Below, in pieces: positions 57,668 through 64,000 of a DNA stretch of 64,000 nt. Every line of letters starts with the position of its first letter. The stretch's first letter is position 1. Source of the stretch: Planctomycetota bacterium. GTDB taxonomy: Bacteria > Planctomycetota > Planctomycetia > Planctomycetales > Planctomycetaceae. The stretch lies in NCBI GenBank assembly GCA_018242525.1, contig JAFEBS010000056.1:275824-339823 (forward strand), in the 5' to 3' direction. The notes below the pieces were generated by a model that saw nothing but the letters and a program-made list of their open reading frames with translations, searched no databases and was not told the origin of the DNA. The position numbers and the translations under genes were made by a program.

Positions 57668-60310
57668 TTACTTCAATTGCCCGCGAAGTCTGTGAAGTTC
57701 TTGAAGTGCGGCAATTGGAGTCATTTCGTCCACGTTCAATTGCCGCAGTTCACCCAGGATCGGGTGTTCCTCCGACTCAAATAACGAGAGCTGTTGTTCT
57801 CGCTTCTTTTGAGTCCGACGCTCGGGGACTTTGGTTTTGCCCGAATCGTCAATATGGTCGGATTCCAGGGTGTGCAGGATCACCTTGGCGCGATCCAGGA
57901 CGGTTCGGGGGACCCCCGCCAGTTGTGCGACGTGGATGCCGTAACTCTTGTCGGCGGAACCCGGGATAATCTTGTGCAGAAAGATCACATCGTCTTCGTC
58001 TTCGCGAACCGCCACGTTCCAGTTGACGCATTGCTTGAGCGTGTCGGTCAATTGAGTCAACTCGTGATAGTGCGTGGCGAACAGGGTTCGGCAGCCGATC
58101 ACGTCGTGCAGGTATTCGGTGATGGACCAGGCGAGTGAAATGCCGTCGTAGGTGCTGGTCCCGCGACCGATTTCGTCGAGAATCACCAGACTGTGTCTGG
58201 TGGCCGCGTTCAGAATGCGGGCGGTTTCGGTCATTTCCACCATGAACGTACTTTGCCCCTTGCCCAATTCATCGCTGGCACCGACACGGGCAAAGATCCG
58301 GTCCGAGATTCCAATGCGGGCCGTCCGGGCCGGGACGAATGAGCCCATCTGAGCCATCACCGTCAACAGCGCAGCCTGACGGATATAGGTACTTTTTCCC
58401 GCCATGTTGGGGCCGGTGATCAACTGCACCAGTCCCGACGATTTGGCGGCGGTCGGGGCCTGGTCCGCATTGACAGCGCCGATCGTGACATCGTTCGGCA
58501 CGAATTCTCCGGTGGGCTTCAACCGATCCAGCACCGGGTGGCGTCCTTCGCGGATATCCAGGATCGGATCCGTCGTGACGTCCGGACGACAGTATCCCGC
58601 ACTGACCGCCAGCGTGGCGAGTGCGGCGAGGACGTCGACTTCCGCCAGGACTTCCGCGTTGTCGCGCAGCCGCGGAGACTGAACGGCGACCCGCTCCCGC
58701 AGAGCGGTGAAAAGTTCCTGTTCCAGTTGATTCGCCTGACCTTCCGCGCGCAAAACCTTCTCTTCGTATTCCTTCAGATCTGGAGTAATAAAGCGTTCAT
58801 AATTCTTCAGAGTCTGCTTGCGAATGTATTCCGGTGGAACCTTTTCCGCCTGGACCGCCGTGCATTCCAGGTAATAGCCGAAGACCTTGTTGAACCCGAC
58901 CTTCAGATTCGGGATGCCCGTTCGTTCGATTTCGGATGCCTGGTAGCGGGCAATCCAGTCCTTGCCGCCGCGAGCGAGGTCTCGCCATTCGTCCAGTTGC
59001 GCGTGGTAGCCGTCGCGAATCAGGCCGCCATCGGTCGTCAGCAATGGCGGTTCGTCGATCAGTGCGGCATCGATGTCCGACCGGATCTCGGGACACAGGT
59101 CCAGTTTCGCTTCCAATTCGCACAGTCGAGCGGCGGTCCGACCCGACAGCTTCGCCTTGAGTTTCGGGAGCAGCGCCAGCGTCCGGGCCAGGCACGACAG
59201 GTCGCGCGGTGAACAGCGTCCGGTGGCGACTCGTGCCGTCAAACGCTGCAGGTCGTAGGCATTCTGCAGTTGCTCGCGCAGGTCCCGACAGAACATGGAG
59301 TCGGTGGTCAGTTCCTCAACGGCGTCCAGTCGCAGGTTGATCCGGACGGGATCGGTCAACGGATTCGACAGCCATTCGCCGAGCAATCGCGCCCCCATGG
59401 GCGTTACCGTTTCGTCGATGACAGCCAGCAGACTGCCGGCGCGTTCCCCGTTCCGCAAGGTTTGCGTCAATTCCAGGCTGCGCCGGGTGGCTTCGTCGAT
59501 CAGCAGGCTGGTGCCGCGTCGGTACGGTTCCAGTCGGGTGATGTGGCCCAGGCTGGCCTTTTGTGTTTCCCGCAGATAATCGAGCAACGCTCCGGCTGCA
59601 GTCACGCCCGCGGTGTTTTCGTCGATGTCGAATCCGGACAAGGTCCGAGTCTGAAACTGTTCGAGCAGCAACCGCAGGCATTGATCGGCGGCGAACGACC
59701 AGGGCGGCCGCTCGCTCAGGAACAGCCCGCTCATGCGCGACAGCGCCTGAATGACGGCATGCTGACTCGCCTGCTCCGGGATCAGGCATTCGGCCGGTTG
59801 AATCCGCGCGATTTCGTCGAGCACCGCGTCGTCGCGCAGATCGCTGACAAAGAACCGGCCGGTCGAGACTTCGATCCACGCCAGTCCGCACGATTCCCTG
59901 GCGGGGAAGACACAGGCCAGGAAATTGCTTTCCCGGGGGTCGAGTAACGAATCTTCGGTCAAAGTTCCTGGCGTGACGACCCGAGTAACGTCCCGCTTGA
60001 CGGGCCCCTTGGCCAGCTTGGGATCTTCCATCTGCTCGCAGATGGCTGCGCGAAAGCCCGCTCGCACCAGCTTCTGCAGGTAGCCGTCCAACTGGTGGTA
60101 CGGAAATCCGGCCATCGGAATCGGATTGGGAGATCCCTTGTCCCGGCTGGTCAAAGTCAGTCCGACCGCTTTGGAGGCCGTGACCGCATCTTCGTAGAAC
60201 AGCTCATAAAAGTCGCCCATTCGAAACAGCAGGATTGCCTGTGGGTGCTGAGCTTTTACCTCGAGATACCGCTGCATCGCGGGGGTCGGGGTCCGTTCCG
60301 TACTGCTCAT
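57668..60310 (-). CDS. mutS: DNA mismatch repair protein MutS
   Basis: MutS binds mismatches and recruits MutL. The 880-aa protein has the mismatch-recognition F-x-E-type motif in FRMGDFYELFYEDA near residue 30, the connector and lever regions, and the ATPase with Walker A GPNMAGKSTYIRQ, then VILDEIGRGTSTYDG (Walker B/signature). The C-terminus is slightly basic with many Lys/Arg. Normal length and domain order. Palindromic elements lie directly upstream. Confidence 0.97.
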   Translation of the reverse strand: MSSTERTPTPAMQRYLEVKAQHPQAILLFRMGDFYELFYEDAVTASKAVGLTLTSRDKGSPNPIPMAGFPYHQLDGYLQKLVRAGFRAAICEQMEDPKLAKGPVKRDVTRVVTPGTLTEDSLLDPRESNFLACVFPARESCGLAWIEVSTGRFFVSDLRDDAVLDEIARIQPAECLIPEQASQHAVIQALSRMSGLFLSERPPWSFAADQCLRLLLEQFQTRTLSGFDIDENTAGVTAAGALLDYLRETQKASLGHITRLEPYRRGTSLLIDEATRRSLELTQTLRNGERAGSLLAVIDETVTPMGARLLGEWLSNPLTDPVRINLRLDAVEELTTDSMFCRDLREQLQNAYDLQRLTARVATGRCSPRDLSCLARTLALLPKLKAKLSGRTAARLCELEAKLDLCPEIRSDIDAALIDEPPLLTTDGGLIRDGYHAQLDEWRDLARGGKDWIARYQASEIERTGIPNLKVGFNKVFGYYLECTAVQAEKVPPEYIRKQTLKNYERFITPDLKEYEEKVLRAEGQANQLEQELFTALRERVAVQSPRLRDNAEVLAEVDVLAALATLAVSAGYCRPDVTTDPILDIREGRHPVLDRLKPTGEFVPNDVTIGAVNADQAPTAAKSSGLVQLITGPNMAGKSTYIRQAALLTVMAQMGSFVPARTARIGISDRIFARVGASDELGKGQSTFMVEMTETARILNAATRHSLVILDEIGRGTSTYDGISLAWSITEYLHDVIGCRTLFATHYHELTQLTDTLKQCVNWNVAVREDEDDVIFLHKIIPGSADKSYGIHVAQLAGVPRTVLDRAKVILHTLESDHIDDSGKTKVPERRTQKKREQQLSLFESEEHPILGELRQLNVDEMTPIAALQELHRLRGQLK

Positions 60311-60399
60311 TTTGAAATCGACTTTGGCTGTGATCGGGAAGCGAATTCGTCAAGTCGCCGTAAGGTACCGATCCGCAGTCGTGACGTCGAATGAGACGA

Positions 60400-60603
60400 G
60401 CTTTGCCCACAAAATGGGGTCTGACCCTCCCAATGTGGCTGCTGCTCAAATCAGAGACCTGTGGCAGGGGGCTGACCGGCTTTGCCCAACGAATGGGGTC
60501 TGCCCCCCTCCCAATGTGGTTTCTATTCAAATTAGAGACCTGTGGTCGGGGTCTGACCCCATTCGTTGGGCAAAGCCGGTCTGCCCCCATTTAGTGGGCA
60601 AAG
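60400..60603. repeat. Cluster of palindromic elements, GGTCTGACCCC type
   Basis: A partial unit occupies about 60400-60478. A full unit of about 98 bp lies at 60479-60576, with terminal inverted repeats GCTTTGCCCAACGAATGGGG and CCCCATTCGTTGGGCAAAGC. A short inverted fragment follows at about 60588-60603. Shared internal parts are CTCCCAATGTGGTTTCTATT and AGAGACCTGTGG. A nearly identical unit is at 60927-61024. Both flank the DUF493 gene. Confidence 0.85.
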
Positions 60604-60614
60604 TCAATGCGTCA

Positions 60615-60896
60615 TCACAACAGCATCACCAAACCGGGAACTTCCCGAATGCGTGTGTAGACCAGCAGCACTTCGTCGCAGGTTTCGACCCACGGAGTGA
60701 TCGTAACAGCAATGTGCCGACCGGCGGGAGTTTCCCGGGTTTCGTACGGGGGATCAAATTCCTGGCCGAGAGCCTCGCGCACACTGGCGACGACGACAGC
60801 GGTGAAATCTCCTTCCGCGCGTCCCACAGCTTTGAACACGAACTGGCACGGGAATTGGTGGGTCGATTCCAGCAGTTCACGGGCAGGCAGGGTCAT
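60615..60896 (-). CDS. DUF493 family protein (YbeD-like)
   Basis: The 93-aa protein is a DUF493 member, an ACT-like small fold of unknown function: HQFPCQFVFKAVGR, then DFTAVVVASVREAL and ETPAGRHIAVTITPWVETCDE and the end LVYTRIREVPGLVMLL. ATG 60896 gives a family-length product; the longer frame to 60962 crosses into the repeat. The gene sits between two near-identical palindromic units. Confidence 0.88.
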   Translation of the reverse strand: MTLPARELLESTHQFPCQFVFKAVGRAEGDFTAVVVASVREALGQEFDPPYETRETPAGRHIAVTITPWVETCDEVLLVYTRIREVPGLVMLL

Positions 60897-60926
60897 GGTC
60901 GAGATTTCCAGAAATCGATTGAACGA

Positions 60927-61024
60927 GCATTGCCCAACAAATGGGGTCTGACCCCCTCCCAATGTGCTTTCTATTCAAATCAGATACTTGTGGTCGGGGT
61001 CTGAACCCATTTGTTGGGCAATGC
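60927..61024. repeat. 98-bp palindromic element, GGTCTGACCCC type
   Basis: Ends GCATTGCCCAACAAATGGGG and its inverse, with the internal CTCCCAATGTGCTTTCTATT and CTTGTGGTCGGGGTCTGA, match the unit at 60479-60576 with about a dozen differences. A degenerate fragment, CCCATTGCGTGGGCAAAGCC, follows at about 61034-61053. The arms are near-perfect inverted repeats. This is the second flank of the DUF493 gene. Confidence 0.85.
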
Positions 61025-61239
61025 CGGTCTGCCCCATTGCGTGGGCAAAGCCGATTGAGCGAACCGTGAATTTTACCGGAGTGTCCACTTCGTCGCAGCT
61101 TCAGACCCGAATTTGGAGCGAATGTTCACCGGATTGGCGTCTTCATCAGAGATTCACGGTCAAGTTCGGTCGCCAGCGTGGACGCCGGGTGCTTCATCCG
61201 GCAGGATATCGCTCTTCCGAAATCTCTTCAGCACTCTGA

Positions 61240-62073
61240 TTGTGGACAAACTTGCAGGTGGATGCCCCAAACAACGCCCTGGCGGCGCTTCCGGCCCGGA
61301 TCAAGACCATTGCGGTGATGCCCGCCTACAACGCGGCATTGACACTGGAGCGGACTGTCCGTGACATTCCCCCCGGGACTGTCGACGAGGTCATCGTCGT
61401 GGATGATTGCAGCCGCGACAACACGGTCGAAATCGCGGAGAAACTCGGCCTGACCGTGTTTCGGCACGAAAAAAACCTGGGCTACGGCGGCAATCAGAAA
61501 ACCTGTTACAAGCACGCCCTGGCGCATGGTGCAGATGTTGTGGTGATGATTCACCCGGATTATCAGTACGACAGTCGGGCGATCCCCATCGCCGTGGAAA
61601 TCATCCGCCTGGGAACCTGCGATTTTATCATGGGGTCCCGGATCCGGACTCGCCGCGAAGTCCTGGCCGGTGGGATGCCCATCTGGAAGTACATCGCCAA
61701 CCGCTGCCTGACGCTGATCGAAAACATCGCGTTGGGACAAAACCTGGCCGATTTCCACAGCGGATTTCGCGCCTATCGCCGGGAAGTCCTGGAAACGATT
61801 CCGTATCTCCGCAATTCCAATGACTTCGTGTTCGACAGTGAATTCCTGGCCCAGGCGGTCCACTTCGGATTCAAGATCGGGGATATCCCCGTCCCTGTCC
61901 GGTACTTTGACGAAGCCAGCAGCATCAATTTCCGTCGCAGCGTCAAATACGGTTTTTCGACGCTGTGGGTCATGACCAAGTACTGGCTGAGGCAGTTACG
62001 CCTGTATCGTTCACCATTGTTTGAGCCGGCGGATCGCCAAGTCGCCCCGACCGACGCTGAGGCCACGGCGTAA
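61240..62073 (+). CDS. Glycosyltransferase family 2 protein (DPM1-like)
   Basis: The 277-aa product has a GT2 fold. It has KTIAVMPAYNAALTLERTV at the start, DEVIVVDDCSRDNTVEIAEK (nucleotide binding), GYGGNQKTCYKHAL and VMIHPDYQYD (the DXD-equivalent Asp). Later parts (GSRIRTRREVLAGGMPIWKY, NLADFHSGFRAYRREVL) match dolichyl-phosphate-mannose-synthase-like glycosyltransferases. The start is TTG 61240; GTG 61258 is possible. It probably makes a polyprenyl-linked sugar or modifies a surface glycan. Confidence 0.9.
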   Translation: MWTNLQVDAPNNALAALPARIKTIAVMPAYNAALTLERTVRDIPPGTVDEVIVVDDCSRDNTVEIAEKLGLTVFRHEKNLGYGGNQKTCYKHALAHGADVVVMIHPDYQYDSRAIPIAVEIIRLGTCDFIMGSRIRTRREVLAGGMPIWKYIANRCLTLIENIALGQNLADFHSGFRAYRREVLETIPYLRNSNDFVFDSEFLAQAVHFGFKIGDIPVPVRYFDEASSINFRRSVKYGFSTLWVMTKYWLRQLRLYRSPLFEPADRQVAPTDAEATA

Positions 62074-62088
62074 TTTTAGGATGACGGC

Positions 62089-62355
62089 CACTTTTTGACA
62101 GTTTGCCGGTACGTGGAACGCAATGCCTGCCGCGCACAACTCGTGCGCTGTGCCGAGGACTGGCGTTGGGGACCCCTGTGGCGCTGGTTGCAACCGACCG
62201 AGCCCGCTCCATGCCTGTTGTCTCCCTGGCCACTTTCACGCCGGTCGAACTGGATCGAGCGTGTCGATGAGCCACTGACCGACAAAGGGTTGTCTGCGAT
62301 CCGCCGCTGCGCTCAGCGGGGCGCTCCCACGGGCGCGGCAACAGGCCGCCGCTGA
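62089..62355 (+). pseudogene. RAYT (REP-associated tyrosine transposase) C-terminal fragment
   Basis: The frame (about 88 aa, no natural ATG start) reads FLTVCRYVERNACRAQLVR and then AEDWRWGPLWRWLQPTE, LLSPWPLSRRSNWIERVDEP, ending RRCAQRGAPTGAA. These are the conserved C-terminal parts of RAYT (TnpA_REP/IS200-like Y1) transposases. The N-terminal catalytic half, with the HuH motif and most of the tyrosine-containing helix, is missing, and the last turns are altered, so it is a remnant. It begins 15 bp after the GT2 gene. Confidence 0.85.
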
Positions 62356-62723
62356 TTTCCAATTGGGAATCGGATGCCACGGAGTCGGCGGTATTGACAT
62401 GCCGATAGAATAATCGCATGGCCAGGTGAAAACGGTCAAACTGACTCACTGTTCCCCGAAGGGGATGCATGGCAAAGCACAGGGTGCGCTTCGCACCCTG
62501 TGACACCGGTCAATCTGACTCGGCGTTTCCCCGAAGGGGATAGATCGCGCCATACAGGTGACATCTGAGAATCACAAGAGTCGATTGTGACTCGGCAATC
62601 TATCCCCTTCGGGGAAAAACAAAAATCGCTGGATATCTTCACAGGGTGCGAAGCGCACCCTGTGCTTTGCCATGCATCCCCTTCGGGGAACAGAACGATG
62701 ATGCGTTCGTGAAAAAAACTCGG
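62356..62723. other. Repeat-rich non-coding region
   Basis: No convincing gene. It holds the 53-bp arm inverted repeat (62451-62691), listed separately, and the start of a possible small frame beyond 62724. Confidence 0.6.
62451..62691. repeat. 241-bp element with perfect 53-bp inverted arms and nested stems
   Basis: Arms at 62451-62503 and 62639-62691 are perfect inverted copies (GTTCCCCGAAGGGGATGCAT at the outer start). Each arm contains a smaller palindrome CACAGGGTGCG-CTT-CGCACCCTGTG and a CCCC-GAA-GGGG stem. A second, inner pair TTTCCCCGAAGGGGATAGAT (62526-62545) and its inverse (62598-62617) is nested inside. The layout of two different nested palindromes suggests a compound REP/MITE, possibly made by RAYT action. 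Confidence 0.85.
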
Positions 62724-63065
62724 ATGTCTGGCGGAGGGCGCTGCCGCCTCACGGCGGACCACGGACCACGGACCACAGCCGAAAACAAAGAGTCCTGCCC
62801 CTTTGATTTCTCCGAGGAAGGTGCTAAGGACTTTCTAGCCGCAATTGACAACGCACGCGATGCAGCGCCGAATGCTTGTAAGCGAGTAGGATGCAATGGA
62901 CTTCGGTGTACACAAATACACATCAAACCTCGCTGCCTAAAGGATATGGTTGAAGCAATTGAGCGATTGCCGGACACCTCAAAGAAAGCGGCTCGAAGTG
63001 CCTGCAAAACTGAGTATATTTATGATTGCGCAACGAAGCAGATGTCGTCCAAAGAGCAGAAATGA
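62724..63065 (+). CDS. Doubtful small Cys-containing protein
   Basis: This 113-aa frame (MSGGGRCRLTADHGPRTTAE start) has a repeat-derived beginning, with direct GGACCACGGACCACG repeats at about 62756-62776. The later part looks like a real protein: EEGAKDFLAAIDNARDAAPN, CKRVGCNGLRCTQIHIKPRC, ending YIYDCATKQMSSKEQK, with several Cys pairs. It could be a gene whose 5' end was replaced by a repeat, or a decayed fragment. No family is recognised. Confidence 0.35.
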   Translation: MSGGGRCRLTADHGPRTTAENKESCPFDFSEEGAKDFLAAIDNARDAAPNACKRVGCNGLRCTQIHIKPRCLKDMVEAIERLPDTSKKAARSACKTEYIYDCATKQMSSKEQK

Positions 63066-63133
63066 CCGAGACGGACGGCCTGAAAGCATGATTGGCTGCG
63101 TTGTGCTTCGGCGGTTTTGACGGATCTACATTC

Positions 63134-63634
63134 ATGGAAGCAATGATGCGAGAGTTCATGCATGGCTGGCGACGGAAGGCGGGGTGCGCCACGCTCTGTC
63201 TTTCTCTTTTCTTCGCGATTGGATGGCTGCGAAGCTACATTCTACTGGAGTCAGTATCATTTGATTTCTGCGGAATGCGCCATGTTTTCCAACCAATCGT
63301 CGGGAGTGTCATCACCACGCATTCGACTGCACGAATCGACAGGCCTCCGTCGTGGAGATCCATCTGGCTAACAGCTTCTGACCGGCAGCGTTGGATTGCA
63401 CGGCTTCCAGATCTGGATCCCATTCCCCAGGCAGTCCATTGGGAATTCGCTGGATTCCATCTGGTTCGGCGTATTCAGTTGCAGTACAAGCGAATCTGCA
63501 TTGCTATTCCGTTTTGGTCCATCGTGTTGCCGCTAACTCTTCTCTCGGGGTACCTCCTTATCTGGAAGTCAAGAGTGCGGGAAACAGTGCCGCCACAAGT
63601 TAGAAAAGCGGGGAGCGGAGAAGAGGGGAAATGA
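63134..63634 (+). CDS. Small planctomycete membrane protein
   Basis: The 166-aa product has a basic N-terminus (GWRRKAGCATLCLSLFFAIG), one N-terminal helix (FFAIGWLRSYILLESVSF), a soluble part (RQRWIARLPDLDPIPQAVHW), and a C-terminal helix pair region IAIPFWSIVLPLTLLSGYLL followed by WKSRVRE. The combination of 'GCATLxxSLxFxxGWxRS' and a C-terminal WSIVLPLTLLSxYLLxW is a recurrent small planctomycete membrane protein of unknown function. Start candidates are ATG 63134, 63143 (GGAAG before it) and 63146. Confidence 0.7.
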   Translation: MEAMMREFMHGWRRKAGCATLCLSLFFAIGWLRSYILLESVSFDFCGMRHVFQPIVGSVITTHSTARIDRPPSWRSIWLTASDRQRWIARLPDLDPIPQAVHWEFAGFHLVRRIQLQYKRICIAIPFWSIVLPLTLLSGYLLIWKSRVRETVPPQVRKAGSGEEGK

Positions 63635-63706
63635 AAAACGTGATTGCCGTTGCCGATCACCGCGAGAAATCACTGGCACCTGGTCTTGCGGCCGAATCAA
63701 GCCGGG

Positions 63707-63755
63707 GAAATGAGTCATTTTCTGCGGTGGGGAAGAAAAAGGGGACGCAGCTCAT
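63707..63755. repeat. Palindromic REP-like element upstream of RAYT fragment
   Basis: AAATGAGTCATTTTCTGCG and CGCAGCTCATTTT are imperfect inverted copies around AAAAAGGGGA. The AGGGGACGCAGCTCATTTT motif is the kind seen beside RAYT genes in planctomycetes and other bacteria. It lies about 42 bp upstream of the RAYT N-terminal frame. Confidence 0.6.
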
Positions 63756-63796
63756 TTTATTTGACATGTCGAACGGGCGGACTGTAGCATTTTGGC

Positions 63797-64000
63797 ATGC
63801 CGCGTCGCCCCCGAAACTGCCCTGGTGGAATGTGTTTCCACGTTCTCAATCGAGCCGTGGCGCGGTTGCCTTTGTTTGAGAAACTCGATGACTACGCAGC
63901 CTTTGAACGCGTGCTGTGCGAAGCTCATCAATTGTTTCCTTTGCCGATTCTGTCCTTCTGTTTGATGCCAAATCACTGTAAGCGCACGGTGAACCGCAGG
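63797..64000 (+). pseudogene. RAYT transposase N-terminal fragment, window-edge partial
   Basis: The frame runs open to the window end: MPRRPRNCPGGMCFHVLNRA, then VARLPLFEKLDDYAAFERVL, then LFPLPILSFCLMPNHCKRTV. This is the N-terminal part of a RAYT transposase up to the HuH site. The expected P-N-H-W-H-F is replaced by P-N-H-C-K-R, so the second catalytic His is lost or the sequence recombines there. It is probably a 5' fragment joined to other DNA, but the window ends 24 bases later. A complete RAYT gene with altered HuH is less likely. An imperfect palindrome lies just upstream. Confidence 0.75.

Noticed and set aside
60400..61060. CRISPR array at the repeated GGTCTGACCCC units
   Set aside because: The units are about 98-bp palindromes with variable spacing and a gene between them; there are no regularly spaced short repeats with unique spacers, and no cas genes.

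Overview
The window is a piece of a planctomycete chromosome, most likely family Planctomycetaceae sensu lato (genus not resolvable by eye). The call rests on the gene content: a DUF1559 prepilin-like protein, a DUF1501 protein paired with a Tat-type Gfo/Idh/MocA oxidoreductase, a DUF1573 protein, a Cys-type sulfatase beside a giant secreted protein, the DUF58/MoxR/DUF4350/DUF4129/SpoIIM/RDD cluster, and RAYT transposase fragments with many dispersed palindromes. G+C looks moderately high, with strong GC bias at third codon positions. I saw no rRNA, tRNA, CRISPR array, prophage or intact insertion sequence.

Layout. 1-3.1 kb: panB, then a lipoate locus (lipB-like, lipA, and an 86-aa lipoyl-like domain overlapping lipA). 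3.5-5.1 kb: a hypothetical protein and a BRCT-MerR-TPR fusion. 5.4-18.6 kb: typical planctomycete cell-envelope and catabolic genes (GH88/105-like hydrolase, Gfo/Idh, DoxX-like, ApbE, prepilin, phytase-like esterase, lactonase, DUF1501-Gfo/Idh pair, Gly-rich secreted protein). 19-23.5 kb: TolC-family protein and leuS. 23.4-30.6 kb: a minus-strand RNA-repair cluster, hen1 - nucleotidyltransferase - ATP-grasp - nucleotidyltransferase - pnkp - ridA. 31-32.7 kb: esterase and upp. 32.7-39.7 kb: seven-gene MoxR membrane cluster. 39.9-42 kb: cysS-ispF. 42.3-48.8 kb: lipoprotein, HD-GYP protein, site-2 protease, map, rpmA and small proteins. 48.9-52.6 kb: DUF1573 protein, alpha/beta hydrolase, orphan protein and GT4. 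52.6-57 kb: giant secreted protein and sulfatase. 57-62 kb: mutS, DUF493 protein and GT2, separated by palindromic elements. 62-64 kb: a repeat-rich island with two RAYT fragments.

The strongest candidate for an under-described system is the Hen1/Pnkp cluster. Hen1 (3'-terminal 2'-O-methylation) and Pnkp (kinase, phosphatase, ligase) together form a known bacterial RNA-repair pathway that heals and then protects cleaved RNA. Here they bracket two different pol-beta-type nucleotidyltransferases and an R2K-like ATP-grasp ligase whose substrate is unknown. The tight overlaps (8 and 4 bp) and short gaps (31-35 bp) argue for one transcript, with RidA as a possible last gene.

A second notable locus is the lipoate cluster. 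The LipB homologue lacks both expected catalytic residues (Lys and Cys), and the small lipoyl-like domain has no lysine at all, while LipA looks complete. A third is a CysRS whose KMSKS loop reads K-L-A-G-S. All functional statements come from motif recognition by eye; no database search was run.
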